Shown: one piece after another, positions 9,057 through 17,296 of the stretch
Layout of the letters: each line of letters begins with the position of its first letter
Position numbering within the stretch: the stretch's first letter is position 1
Assembly (NCBI GenBank): GCA_025354385.1
Contig: JANXMZ010000056.1
Span: 1-36,321, forward strand
Length of the DNA: 36,321 bases
Direction: 5' to 3'
Source: Bacteroidota bacterium
Lineage (GTDB): Bacteria; Bacteroidota; Bacteroidia; NS11-12g; UBA955
The notes under the pieces: generated by a model
Told to the model about the DNA's origin: nothing
Database searches by the model: none
The model's input: the letters and a program-made list of their open reading frames with translations, nothing else
Made by a program: the position numbers and the translations under genes

Positions 9057-10148
9057 TTATTTCTGGTCGAAATCAACAAATACTTCTTCGCTGGTTGGGT
9101 GCGACTGGCAGGTAAGGATATACCCTTTTTCTACCTCGTCTTCTTCTAATGCAAAGTTCATGTCCATATCTACGGTGCCTTTGGTAACCTTAGCGCGACA
9201 AGTGCAACATACACCGCCTTTACACGCAAAAGGCAAATCGGCTCCAGCTTTTAGTGCAGCATCTAAAATGGTGTCGCCCCCAAACGCCAATTCCATGTTG
9301 TGGGTAATGCCATCAATTTTTACAGATACTTTTGCCTTCTTTACACCATCGACTGCTTTTTCTACCACCTTGTTTTCGTGTTTCACAGCCGCTTGGGTAG
9401 GGGTTGTAAATAATTCAAAATGGATGTGTTTGCTGTCAATGCCTTTGGCAATAGCAGTGTCTTTAACGGCCATAATCATGTCCTCTGGCCCACAAACAAA
9501 TAGTTCATCAATATTGCCAGTTTCAATTAATTTATTGTTTAAAAATTCAGCGCACTTATCCGCATTTATTCTACCATTCAAAATTGGAACATCTACACTC
9601 TCTCGGCTTAACACATGGAAAACTTGAAATTGGCCAATATGCCTATTTTTTATGGCTTCTATTTCTTCTAAAAAAATAATGCTGTGGGTGTTTTTATTGC
9701 CATATACCAAAGTAAATGTACTTTGAGGTTCGGTAGCTAAAGTGGTTTTTATGATACTCAATATGGGGGTAATGCCACTGCCAGCAGCAAAGGCCACATA
9801 GTGTTTTTTGTTCGTTTGATTTAGCTCTGTATAAAAATGACCAGTAGGGGTCATTACATCTATACTATCACCAGCATTTAAATTTTTGTTGGCATACGTG
9901 GAGAATAAACCATTTTCTACTTGCTTAATGGCCACGCGCAACTCCCCATCCAAAGGACTGCTACAAACGGAGTATGATCGCCTAACATCTTCCCCATCAA
10001 AATTTCTACGCAAGGTAATCGATTGACCTTGTTTGTAGCTGTAGTCAGTACTTAAATCGGCAGGAATTTCGAAAGCTACTGATACACAATCAGCAGTTTC
10101 TCTTCTGACATCTTTTATTTTGAGGGAGTGGAATTTAGGTGTAGACAT
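9057..10148 (-). CDS. PaaE-like NAD(P)H ferredoxin reductase with C-terminal 2Fe-2S domain
   Basis: Flavin and iron-sulfur electron-transfer protein. I choose the ATG at 10148 (MSTPKFHSLKIKDVRRETAD); the longer frame from 10208 would run through the predicted promoter -7 element (CAAATTTA at 10164-10171 on the plus strand). Domains in order: an FAD-binding barrel with RRSYSVCSSP, an NAD(P)-binding domain with AAGSGITPILSI and LFVCGPEDM, and a plant-type 2Fe-2S domain with CKGGVCCTCRAKV and the last Cys in LTCQSHP. This matches the reductase of phenylacetyl-CoA epoxygenase. No paaABCD genes are nearby, so it may serve another oxygenase. It stands alone between unrelated genes. Confidence 0.88.
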   Translation of the reverse strand: MSTPKFHSLKIKDVRRETADCVSVAFEIPADLSTDYSYKQGQSITLRRNFDGEDVRRSYSVCSSPLDGELRVAIKQVENGLFSTYANKNLNAGDSIDVMTPTGHFYTELNQTNKKHYVAFAAGSGITPILSIIKTTLATEPQSTFTLVYGNKNTHSIIFLEEIEAIKNRHIGQFQVFHVLSRESVDVPILNGRINADKCAEFLNNKLIETGNIDELFVCGPEDMIMAVKDTAIAKGIDSKHIHFELFTTPTQAAVKHENKVVEKAVDGVKKAKVSVKIDGITHNMELAFGGDTILDAALKAGADLPFACKGGVCCTCRAKVTKGTVDMDMNFALEEDEVEKGYILTCQSHPTSEEVFVDFDQK

Positions 10149-10156
10149 TTTCTTTA

Positions 10157-10171
10157 AAGGGTGCAAATTTA
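10157..10171 (-). promoter_or_regulatory. Promoter -7 region of the PaaE-like reductase
   Basis: Read on the minus strand this is TAAATTTGCACCCTT, identical over 15 bases to the -7 region of the RND operon at 694-708. No TTG at the ideal 19-base distance was found, so only the -7 part is supported. Confidence 0.5.
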
Positions 10172-10255
10172 ATTGATTTATTTGAAATAGGTGCATTGTG
10201 AAAAGCAAGTGTTTTTAAAGAACTGATAACTATCACATTCGAGTATAAGCCCCCC

Positions 10256-10338
10256 TTCGATAAACTCAGGGGGACGAAATACTCTTCGATAAACTCAGGG
10301 GGACGAAATACTCAGGGGGACGATAAACTCAGGGGGAC
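10256..10338. repeat. Short tandem repeats with stem-forming CCCCCT/AGGGGG
   Basis: A 29-bp unit (ttcgataaactcaggggg plus acgaaatactc) occurs at 10256-10284 and 10285-10313, followed by partial copies to 10338. The CCCCCT just before the first unit can pair with its AGGGGG around an 11-base loop. The look is of a dispersed intergenic repeat family in this genome, but that needs other loci to prove. Confidence 0.8.
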
Positions 10339-10468
10339 AGGTAGTTGGGGCTTGAGAGGATAGTTTGGGAAAGGTTAGAATTTGTGACTTCGACTTTATT
10401 TTTATAGGCTGTAGGCAATATGCTATTCGCAGTTTTGTTTTTTTTGAGAAATGTATTAGTTAGTTGAT

Positions 10469-10488
10469 AACATACCGAACGGTATGTT
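10469..10488. promoter_or_regulatory. 20-bp palindrome resembling a TetR-family operator
   Basis: aacataccg-AA-cggtatgtt: 9-bp perfect arms around two bases. The core ACCGNNCGGT is like operators of some TetR-family repressors, but no tetR gene or clearly controlled promoter is next to it. A two-base loop makes an RNA hairpin unlikely. Confidence 0.4.
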
Positions 10489-10638
10489 TTTATGCTGGCT
10501 TTAAAGCTCCGTAGGAGTGGCATATCGGTAACCCTAAAGCGCAGCTTTAGGGAGATGAGATCTTAGCGAAACTTGGTTTAGCGGTTTACTTGCACACAGG
10601 CAAATAAGGTGACAAACCATTCGTAAGCCTTCGGCCTC

Positions 10639-11727
10639 TTAAAACCACTTCTTTCTTCTGAAATAAATCATCATGCCGGTAACAGCAATTGCTACAATGA
10701 TCCAAAAGCCTAAATAGCCATAACGGTAATTAATTTCAGGGAAATATTTAAAGTTCATTCCATATACCCCAGCCAAAAAACTCAAAGGCATAAAAATAGT
10801 ACTGATAATGGTTAATACTTTCATTACCTGGTTAAGTTTATTACTGCTGGTAGTGAAATAAATATTCATCAAATCTGTCAATAAACTTCTGTGGTTTTCT
10901 ATGGTATCATAGGCTTGATAGGTATGGTCGTATACATCGCGGAAATAATTGATGTTGCGGGTTTCAATTAAATCTGTGCTACCAGCTTCCAGTTTATTCA
11001 AGGCTTCGCGCATGGGTAAAATATGTTTATTAAGCAACATGATTTCCTTTTTAATAGCCTGAATTTTAAAGGTGGTTTTGCCATTGGGATAATACATGGT
11101 TTCCTCTTCTACATCTTCCACCTTATCGCTAATGCGATCTATCATTACGAAATACTGATCAACGGCGGCATCTAAAATTTTATACATCAGGTAATCGGCC
11201 TTGCGCTGGCGTATGGTGCCTTTGCTGGTGCGGATGCGGTGCTTAATTTCATCAAACAAGGGGCTAGGGGTTTCTTGAAACGTCAATAAAAAATTATGAC
11301 CTAGTATTAAACTAATTTGTTCAGTTTCAATCTCGGAGGCATCTTTGGGTACAAAAATATTTTTAAAGGTAACAAATAAATATTGTTCAAACTCTTCAAT
11401 CTTAGTGCGCTGTTGGGTGTTTAATATATCTTCTTGAATGAGGGGGTGGATTTTAAAAGATTCGCAAACCTCCTGCACCAATTCGGCTTGGTGTATGCCG
11501 GTAACAGAAATCCAAGTAACCGTATTTTGCGATTTGTAATGTTCGCATTGGGCCACCTGTTGAAGGATATGTTCTTCTAAAAGCGTTTCATCGTAATTGA
11601 TAACATCCAAGGTTACTTCGCCAGTTCTTTCTTTACCCACATATACCATGGTTTCTGGTGGTAAACCCGACTTAGCAGAAAGGGTATTCAATGTTTTTTT
11701 GCGCAGAGGAATTTTAAATTTAGGCAT
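10639..11727 (-). CDS. corA: CorA-type magnesium/cobalt channel
   Basis: Inner-membrane divalent-cation channel of 362 aa. A large N-terminal cytoplasmic funnel domain contains the long acidic helix region (DRISDKVEDVEEETMYY). Two C-terminal membrane helices follow; the first ends in the signature YGMNFKYFPE, whose GMN triplet forms the selectivity loop, and the second is GFWIIVAIAVTGMMIYF followed by the basic tail RRKKWF. Length and architecture are standard for the family. It appears monocistronic; a TACATTTG -7-like element lies upstream on the minus strand (11744-11751). Confidence 0.93.
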   Translation of the reverse strand: MPKFKIPLRKKTLNTLSAKSGLPPETMVYVGKERTGEVTLDVINYDETLLEEHILQQVAQCEHYKSQNTVTWISVTGIHQAELVQEVCESFKIHPLIQEDILNTQQRTKIEEFEQYLFVTFKNIFVPKDASEIETEQISLILGHNFLLTFQETPSPLFDEIKHRIRTSKGTIRQRKADYLMYKILDAAVDQYFVMIDRISDKVEDVEEETMYYPNGKTTFKIQAIKKEIMLLNKHILPMREALNKLEAGSTDLIETRNINYFRDVYDHTYQAYDTIENHRSLLTDLMNIYFTTSSNKLNQVMKVLTIISTIFMPLSFLAGVYGMNFKYFPEINYRYGYLGFWIIVAIAVTGMMIYFRRKKWF

Positions 11728-11775
11728 AGGCTAGAAGAGGAAACAAATGTAAAATAAAATTTTGAGTGAAATTCT

Positions 11776-12123
11776 TTATTCTAAATCTAAAGTGATCAAT
11801 ATGTTTTCTTTTACCTTCTCAATCAATGCCGAAGGTAAATGTCCAATCTTTTTAATTAATCGGGTATTATCTATTGCTCTAATTTGATCTATCATTATAT
11901 CGCAGTTTTCATTTAAGTTGGCCATACCTTTTTTCAAATGAACTCTTAAAATATCTGCATTTTTTTCAATACTTGTAGTAATTGGACAGATAATAGTTGA
12001 AGGATGCGGGATTTTATTTAAAAGGTCAGTTTGAATAACCAAAACAGGTCTTGTTTTGCCTGGTTCAGTACCTATTTGAGGATTTAAATCAGCAATCCAA
12101 ATCTCATATTGTTTAATCGACAT
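11776..12123 (-). CDS. MazF/PemK-family toxin endoribonuclease
   Basis: Toxin of a type II toxin-antitoxin pair, expected to cleave mRNA at short sequence motifs. The 115-aa length is typical. It starts with the MazF hallmark YEIWIADLNPQIGTEPGKTR followed by PVLVIQTD, and continues with the conserved ICPITTS strand and the helix region DIMIDQIRAIDNTRLIKKIG. Its start overlaps the end of the antitoxin gene by 11 bases, so expression is coupled, antitoxin first. Nothing looks damaged. Cleavage specificity cannot be told from sequence. Confidence 0.9.
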   Translation of the reverse strand: MSIKQYEIWIADLNPQIGTEPGKTRPVLVIQTDLLNKIPHPSTIICPITTSIEKNADILRVHLKKGMANLNENCDIMIDQIRAIDNTRLIKKIGHLPSALIEKVKENILITLDLE

Positions 12124-12343
12124 AGTCTATCCTTTCGAACTCTTTTAACACAATCATGGATTCTTTTTTTACCAAATTAGAATCATTTTTAAGCCTCTTT
12201 TCTAGTAATTGTCTGCGTTGAATTTTATTGTAATATTCAAGAGCTTCGTTGATATATCGGTTTCTAGGAATCTTTATTCTAGAGAGTATCTTTTCAGTCT
12301 CTCCGAAAATTGAGTCGTCTATTTTTAATGATACAGTTTTCAT
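12113..12343 (-). CDS. Ribbon-helix-helix antitoxin paired with MazF
   Basis: A 76-aa protein beginning with a beta strand (MKTVSLKIDDSIF) and two helices containing RNRYINEALEYYNK, the pattern of MetJ/Arc or CopG ribbon-helix-helix DNA-binding proteins. The charged C-terminal tail (about residues 45-76) is the usual toxin-wrapping segment. It precedes and overlaps the mazF-like gene. Autorepression is expected from the family; a TACTTTTG -7-like box on the minus strand (12363-12370) lies upstream. Confidence 0.85.
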   Translation of the reverse strand: MKTVSLKIDDSIFGETEKILSRIKIPRNRYINEALEYYNKIQRRQLLEKRLKNDSNLVKKESMIVLKEFERIDYVD

Positions 12344-12492
12344 AAATCAAAATATAATATCACAAAAGTAATTCATTTTAGTATATTAAAAAAGTATATT
12401 TTGTTTAGGTATAATTAATAACTTTTAAGTACGTGCAAAGAATAATGAAAATTTATTCTGCACGAATAATTGTTCAAAAAAGTTTTAGGCCT

Positions 12493-13113
12493 TTATTCAT
12501 TTAACATGTCCAATTCTTTCTGAATATTTTGTTGGGCTTGAGTTTCAAACTTATCATAAAAAAAATCTGTTTTAAAGCGTCTTTCCATTGATAAAAAATG
12601 TTGTAAGACTTTTTTGCGACCGGGATTATAAACAGAGTCAGGATAAATGGTATATTCTTTTCTTATGTTTTTGAAGTAGGCGGAATAGGTTTCCCAAGTT
12701 TGACCCAAGATAGAAAGGTCGGCATCTGTAAAGTAATTAGTGTCACTGTCGGTCGACTCTACATGCGACTTTGTTGCGAGGATTTGTGCTTTGCACAATG
12801 TAATTAAACCAGAGGAAACCGAGAGTTTTTTCAACCTGTTTTCTGCTAGTTCAGCACTTTTTTCTTCGTTATCCGTTTGTGTTGAATCGTAAATAATATC
12901 GTGATAGTACAAGGTCAATAAATAACAGTCCCAATGATTGATTTTCTCTTTTATTTCGAGTGAAATAGTAAGGAGATTTTCAAGATGCTGAAGGGTATGG
13001 TAATATCTTTTGTTATTTGTATAGTTTTTTTCTATCTCTAGCCATAGTTCATGAATTAGACTGGAATTATCAGTATATTTGGTTAAAAGTTCTATGTAGG
13101 TTTCTTTTAGCAA
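12493..13113 (-). CDS. HD-superfamily metal-dependent phosphohydrolase
   Basis: A 206-aa protein of the predicted HD phosphohydrolase group (COG4339-like). Visible motifs are RYYHTLQHLENLL near residues 37-49, the HD pair in LLTLYYHDIIYD, and the following Asp/Glu-rich segment DNEEKSAELAENRL. Later comes the FTDADLSILG motif, whose Asp residues complete the metal site. The physiological substrate of this group is not established; nucleotide or phosphate-ester hydrolysis is inferred. No operon partner is obvious. Confidence 0.82.
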   Translation of the reverse strand: MLKETYIELLTKYTDNSSLIHELWLEIEKNYTNNKRYYHTLQHLENLLTISLEIKEKINHWDCYLLTLYYHDIIYDSTQTDNEEKSAELAENRLKKLSVSSGLITLCKAQILATKSHVESTDSDTNYFTDADLSILGQTWETYSAYFKNIRKEYTIYPDSVYNPGRKKVLQHFLSMERRFKTDFFYDKFETQAQQNIQKELDMLNE

Positions 13114-13175
13114 GTGAGGTGCATTAATGGTGTTGAGATTAATTATTGCACTTAATGTAGAAGTGCTAGAATATT

Positions 13176-13922
13176 TTATAGTTTATAATCAATTGAATAA
13201 ACCTCGTCCTTATCCAAATTTGGGTCGAGATTGACACTAAATTCATTGTTTTGTTTATTGCGTTTTATCATGCCCGAAATATGTAAAACCTCTCCTCCCT
13301 CATCTAATTTTTGAAAATAAAATCCAAATGGCAAAAATATTTCAATATCTCCCAATGCAGGTTCTACCTTTACAATATTTACAAATAGTTCATTCTTGTC
13401 ATATTTTACCACACCTTTGTCATTCAACATTGGTTTGATTTCTTCGTATTTTTTTTCTTTAAGAAGGTTGACGATTTTATTTACCAAAAACATTTTTTTG
13501 TTTACCATTTCTAATTGATTAACAGGAAATGTAAATTCTCTTTCCTTTCCATCTTTTAAAATTATTGATATTCTAATCTCATTGTAATTCGACTTTTCTT
13601 CTTTTAAATTTTTATAAAATATATAGGCAATATTTGAAGCAGGCAAGCCGATTTTTCGACTGTATTCTTCAAGCACATCGCTTTTACTCATTTCCAGTTT
13701 AAAATATTTTGTGGCGTTTGTAGATTTTCCAATTTCAGTTTCTGACTCTCTACCAATAGAGTATTTACAATAGCCGCCATAATAATCTAAGATTTCTTTA
13801 ACACCAATGTCTTCATTATCGGTAATGCTTACCAAGGCTGAAAGTTTTTTTTCTCCTTTATGGCTATTTATACAAGATGAAATTCCAAATAGTAATAAAA
13901 TTATAATTGTTATTTTTTTCAT
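13176..13922 (-). CDS. Lipoprotein of unknown function
   Basis: I start it at ATG 13922 (MKKITIIILLLFGISSCINS), which gives a clean lipoprotein signal with Cys at residue 17; the upstream in-frame ATG at 13946 would only add residues before the signal. The mature part of about 230 residues is Lys/Glu-rich with alternating strands, including EIKPMLNDKGVVKYDKNELF and EIFLPFGFYFQKLDEGGEV. No family was recognised. It is probably anchored in the envelope and is divergent from the HTH-Panacea gene. Confidence 0.75.
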   Translation of the reverse strand: MKKITIIILLLFGISSCINSHKGEKKLSALVSITDNEDIGVKEILDYYGGYCKYSIGRESETEIGKSTNATKYFKLEMSKSDVLEEYSRKIGLPASNIAYIFYKNLKEEKSNYNEIRISIILKDGKEREFTFPVNQLEMVNKKMFLVNKIVNLLKEKKYEEIKPMLNDKGVVKYDKNELFVNIVKVEPALGDIEIFLPFGFYFQKLDEGGEVLHISGMIKRNKQNNEFSVNLDPNLDKDEVYSIDYKL

Positions 13923-14023
13923 TGTGGATTCGACAAACTTAATCAATCACGTCAATAATAAAAAATTAGGTAGAACTAATCTACTGAGAAGCAATCATTT
14001 TTAAAATGCTGAATTAAATTAAA

Positions 14024-14068
14024 AATCGAACATATAGTTGTTTTATAATCGAACAATTCTTATTTTTG
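14024..14068 (+). promoter_or_regulatory. Promoter and direct-repeat operator of the HTH-Panacea gene
   Basis: TTG at 14038-14040, a 20-base spacer and TATTTTTG at 14061-14068 form a Bacteroidota-type promoter. The 9-bp word aatcgaaca occurs twice in the same orientation, at 14024-14032 and 14047-14055, flanking and entering the spacer. It is a reasonable autoregulatory site for the HTH domain. Confidence 0.55.
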
Positions 14069-14094
14069 TATTTTAATCCATTAAATAAATTATT

Positions 14095-14913
14095 ATGCGT
14101 TTAAAATTATCTCAAAAACAGATAGGGCATCGGTTAACAGAATTGCGGAAATTGAAAGGCTTATCGCAGGATGACTTGGCTAAAAGTGTCAAACTTTCGC
14201 GCTCTTCATTAGCACAAATTGAATTGGGCAACCGAGGACTTGATATACTCGAACTACAAAAATTAGCCATGGTTTTGGAATTTTCTTTGGATGATTTTAT
14301 GTCAAAAGATTTCGATGCCAATGTCAATTTTGATGTGAAAGAGGAGGCTCCAAATCTTGAAACCGAAGAGCGTGTTTCGGTGCCAACTTTACAAGTTAAA
14401 AAGATCAAAAATATTTTACTTTATATCCTCGAACGCTGTTCTGGTAAACCCAATGTAGGAGAAACCGTTTTATACAAACTGTTGTACTTTTCTGATTTTA
14501 ATTATTACGAATTGTACGAAGAGCATTTAACGGGTGCCAAATACAGAAAATTACCTTTCGGCCCTGTGCCTCAAAGATTAGATAGTATCATACAACAGAT
14601 GATAGAAAAGGGGCAGCTACAACGTGTAAAAACAGAGTACCATGGCTATGCCCAGTCGCGTTATTTGCCTTTAGAAAAGCCCGATTTAAGGGTCCTTAAA
14701 GCCAGCGAAACCGAAGTGATAGACAAAGTCATTAATCAAATGAGTGATTGGTCGGCCGCAGCCATTAGCGATTACTCACACAAAGATCTGCCTTGGGAGG
14801 TGACAGAAGAGGGCAAGGAAATAAGTTATGAATTGGCTTTTTACAGAGAACTACCGTATTCGGTGAGGGTGTATAATGAGCGTTTGAAAAGTTTAATGTC
14901 GGATTATAGATAA
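14095..14913 (+). CDS. XRE HTH fused to Panacea (DUF4065) antitoxin domain
   Basis: The 272-aa protein has an XRE-type helix-turn-helix at about residues 9-68 (LTELRKLKGLSQDDLAKSV, SRSSLAQIELGNRGLDIL). A linker and a DUF4065/Panacea domain follow (about 100-240), with VLYKLLYFSDFNYYELYEE, GAKYRKLPFGPVPQRLD and the late AISDYSHKDLPW. Panacea domains act as broad antitoxins beside diverse small toxins, and an attached HTH can autoregulate. No intact toxin gene is adjacent: upstream is a divergent lipoprotein and downstream the convergent HigA/dead HigB pair. It is therefore either an orphan antitoxin or a regulator. The start fits the promoter at 14038-14068. Confidence 0.88.
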   Translation: MRLKLSQKQIGHRLTELRKLKGLSQDDLAKSVKLSRSSLAQIELGNRGLDILELQKLAMVLEFSLDDFMSKDFDANVNFDVKEEAPNLETEERVSVPTLQVKKIKNILLYILERCSGKPNVGETVLYKLLYFSDFNYYELYEEHLTGAKYRKLPFGPVPQRLDSIIQQMIEKGQLQRVKTEYHGYAQSRYLPLEKPDLRVLKASETEVIDKVINQMSDWSAAAISDYSHKDLPWEVTEEGKEISYELAFYRELPYSVRVYNERLKSLMSDYR

Positions 14914-14950
14914 GCTCTCAAAGCAATAATCTTTCTCACTTGTTGTGCTA

Positions 14951-15256
14951 CTATACCTCTACACTTAATTTAAGATGTCCACCCAAACCTTGACTTATAA
15001 TCCGCATCAATGTTGAAAGTCGAATGTCGCTTGCATTGTTTTCAATTCTTGAAATATAAGTCTTGGTCGTGCCACATTTATCGGCTAGTTCGGCTTGTGT
15101 TAAGCCTTGTTCTTTTCGCATTTCTTGGAGCATCACACCCAGTTTGAAAGCTTCAAATCCTTCTTCGAATGCCTCACGCTTTTTAGTTCCCTGTTTTCCA
15201 TATTGTGCTTCAATATGCTCTGATAGTGATGTTAGATTTTTGTTTTTACTTTTCAT
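14951..15256 (-). CDS. higA: HigA-like XRE antitoxin
   Basis: A 101-aa protein with a single XRE helix-turn-helix (MLQEMRKEQGLTQAELADKC, TTKTYISRIENNASDIRLST) after an N-terminal helical extension (REAFEEGFEAFKLGV), the usual shape of HigA-type antitoxins paired with RelE/HigB toxins of the Gp49-like group. It is intact and overlaps the end of the toxin frame by 11 bases. Because that toxin frame holds two stops, this is likely an antitoxin without an active partner, perhaps kept as a DNA-binding repressor or protecting against related toxins. Confidence 0.85.
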   Translation of the reverse strand: MKSKNKNLTSLSEHIEAQYGKQGTKKREAFEEGFEAFKLGVMLQEMRKEQGLTQAELADKCGTTKTYISRIENNASDIRLSTLMRIISQGLGGHLKLSVEV

Positions 15257-15590
15257 CGAAATATTGTTTTTTAAGTTTCTCCGCTAATTCTAATTCGTTA
15301 GTTGGCGTCTTTTGAGATTTTTTATGAAATCCATTCATAAGTATAATGAGTTGTCCTTTGTCAAAGAAGCTGAATACGCGATATATTTCGGTACCGACTT
15401 CAACTCTCACTTCGTATAATCCATTACTTCCAGTCAAGTGCCTAAATTACTTTTCTGGAACTCGCTCAATGGTCTCAATAAGCATTAAAGTCCAGTTAAA
15501 TTTCTTTTTAACTTAAGGCTTTAATTTTTCAAAGAAGTCGAGATAGTAATTTTTATAATAGAATACCTGTCTGATTTTCTTTTCGCTCAC
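15246..15590 (-). pseudogene. higB: HigB/RelE-like toxin gene with two in-frame stops
   Basis: Read from GTG 15590 the frame gives MSEKKIRQVFYYKNYYLDFF, EKLKP, stop (TAA 15513-15515, codon 26), VKKKFNWTLMLIETIERVPEK, stop (TAA 15447-15449, codon 48), FRHLTGSNGLYEVRVEVGTE and then a normal C-terminus with GFHKKSQKTPTNELELAEK. The composite aligns with full-length Gp49-like HigB toxins (about 114 aa) without any frameshift. By family pattern the first stop replaces an acidic residue and the second an aromatic one. Only the C-terminal 65 or so residues could be made as one chain, lacking the N-terminal helices. The toxin should be inactive. Confidence 0.82.
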
Positions 15591-15773
15591 ATGGCAAAGT
15601 TAGCTAAATAGGTAACAATATTCAAATTAATTATTCGATTATTTCAGAATAATTGACTGGGAAACACGCTTAACTATGGATAGAAGGTCAATAGAATCAA
15701 TGAACAAGTTCAAGAATAAGCTTAAAAAAGGGATGCTTTATTTTGGTAGAATCATTTTTATTTCTATTGGTTT

Positions 15774-16361
15774 TCAATCCCCCTTCTTCAATACCTCATC
15801 GGTAAAGTGTTGCTTGTGTTTGGGCTGCGAAAATTTGTCGGTATTAAAAGCTTTTGAATGGCCTTTGGGTATGGAGAGGGATGTCCATTGTTCATTGCAC
15901 AACATTTTCCCTATGAATACAATTTGACCCACATGGTAAGGATAATGGGCCAATTGTCGGTTGATGGCCTCTAACACTGTATGACCTTGATTGCGAATGA
16001 AAATTTCTTTCATCAAATCGGCTTCGGTGAGCGTATGGAGTGTTCCCAAAAAACAATCCCACCCTTCATTCCATTTGGCCAACAGCTCTGCCCTAGTAGT
16101 TATGTCATTCTTAAATTCTGCCTCTCTGTTGCGCCATTCTTTTTCTCCATCTGTGGTTAAAAAATCGGTCCAGCGCGAAAGCATATTGCCCCACAGATGT
16201 TTCACAATGGTAGCAATGCTATTGCTATCGGCATTGTACTGCTCGAACAATTGGGCATCGCTCAGTTGCGCAAAGGTTTTTTCGCCCAGTAGTTTGTAAT
16301 ATTCAAATTGTTTTTTTACAGATTCTAGATAATCGCTGTTGATGTTGGATGAGTTTTGCAT
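15774..16361 (-). CDS. DinB-like protein (DUF1572 family)
   Basis: A four-helix-bundle protein of the DinB/YfiT superfamily, start taken at ATG 16361 (MQNSSNINSDYLESVKKQFE), which matches how this family begins; the frame extends upstream to 16400. Metal-ligand positions typical of the fold are visible: TIVKHLWGNMLSRWTDFL carries the first His, and INRQLAHYPYHVGQIVFIGK gives the two later His residues. Other signatures are WTDFLTTDGEKEWRN and the C-terminal IPKGHSKAFN. The in vivo role is unknown; some relatives are metal-dependent thiol transferases or hydrolases. Confidence 0.85.
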   Translation of the reverse strand: MQNSSNINSDYLESVKKQFEYYKLLGEKTFAQLSDAQLFEQYNADSNSIATIVKHLWGNMLSRWTDFLTTDGEKEWRNREAEFKNDITTRAELLAKWNEGWDCFLGTLHTLTEADLMKEIFIRNQGHTVLEAINRQLAHYPYHVGQIVFIGKMLCNEQWTSLSIPKGHSKAFNTDKFSQPKHKQHFTDEVLKKGD

Positions 16362-16456
16362 TAGGTGTAAGATTAAAGGGGTCATACAAAGTTGTGTCAT
16401 TTACTTTGTATTCTTGTTGCTTCGGTCGACCAATTACTTGCGCTAAAAGTTCAATT

Positions 16457-17296
16457 TTATTTTGAATAAGCGCGAGGCGAAACCCCGAATTTCTTTTTAA
16501 ACTCGTTGCTAAAAGCAGATAAGGTTTCGTAGCCCAAGGCTGTATATATTTCAGAAGGTTTTTTGTTTTGTTTTAGCATCGCCAAGGCGCTTTGCATCCT
16601 ATGGTGGATGAAATATTTTTGTGGCGAAGTTTTAAAGACTTCTAAAAATTTTCTTTTGAAGGTTGAAACACTCATGTGGCATAGGAAGGCAAGTGCTTCT
16701 ATGCTCAGGTGATTGTCCAAATTGTTATTCACCACTGTTATCAGAGGAAGATGATGATTTCTTTTCTGTATGTTTTTAATGATTGGAGACAATTGCGCAT
16801 GGTGGTGTTTGTAGACATAAAGCAATAGTTCGGTCAGTTTTATTTTTAAAAGTTGTGGGTCGCTCAACTCTTTTTCTAGCAGGTCCAACGATTGCTCAAA
16901 ATGGCTTAAGTAGGCGTTCTTTTTAATTTTGATGCTTGTGGCCACCACCTCTTTTTTAGTTAATTTCAATCCATTATTTTGTATAAAATCTAAAAAGAAT
17001 TGATCAGAAAAAAACAGGAGTACACTTTTGTAGGGTTGGTCTTTGGTCGTTTTTTCGGTCATTAATACGCGACCAGTAGGCAGTATAAAAAGCGAGTGCT
17101 GGTCGATTGCTTCAGTACTTACTGAATGTGTTATTGTTTTTTTCCCTGCTTGCAAAAAACAAATGAGGTTTTGTTGTAAGATGATTTTATTATGGGTACT
17201 CGATTGTTGTGTGGAATAAAAATGAATGCAACAATCGCTAGGTTGGCCTTTGATAAAAACGCTTGGTAAGCTATAGATGGGTTCGTTGGCTGCCAT
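16457..17296 (-). CDS. AraC-family transcriptional regulator
   Basis: A 279-aa protein with an N-terminal cupin-like sensing half (LICFLQAGKKTITH, FILPTGRVLMTEK) and a C-terminal AraC DNA-binding domain of two helix-turn-helix units. The first is LSIEALAFLCHMSVSTFKRK; the second is built on PSEIYTALGYETLSAFSNEF, ending with the classical FKKKFGVSPRAYSK. Ligand and targets are unknown. It is transcribed in the same direction as the DinB-like gene, 95 bases upstream of that gene's chosen start. Confidence 0.88.
   Translation of the reverse strand: MAANEPIYSLPSVFIKGQPSDCCIHFYSTQQSSTHNKIILQQNLICFLQAGKKTITHSVSTEAIDQHSLFILPTGRVLMTEKTTKDQPYKSVLLFFSDQFFLDFIQNNGLKLTKKEVVATSIKIKKNAYLSHFEQSLDLLEKELSDPQLLKIKLTELLLYVYKHHHAQLSPIIKNIQKRNHHLPLITVVNNNLDNHLSIEALAFLCHMSVSTFKRKFLEVFKTSPQKYFIHHRMQSALAMLKQNKKPSEIYTALGYETLSAFSNEFKKKFGVSPRAYSK

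Larger units (their letters stand above)
10209..10638. other. Intergenic stretch between corA and the PaaE-like gene
   Basis: Besides the tandem repeats and the palindrome annotated separately, no believable gene is seen. The short minus-strand frame at 10329-10523 runs through the repeat and palindrome, has no family look, and was not accepted. Confidence 0.6.

Noticed and set aside
10256..10338. The tandem repeat as a short CRISPR array
   Set aside because: Units are directly adjacent with no unique spacers and no cas genes are nearby.
10329..10523. A 64-codon minus-strand frame
   Set aside because: It runs across the repeat and the palindrome, has no recognisable product and is probably chance.
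15676..15927. An 83-codon plus-strand frame between higB and the DinB-like gene
   Set aside because: Most of it is antisense to the DinB-like gene and the product resembles nothing; no promoter was found.
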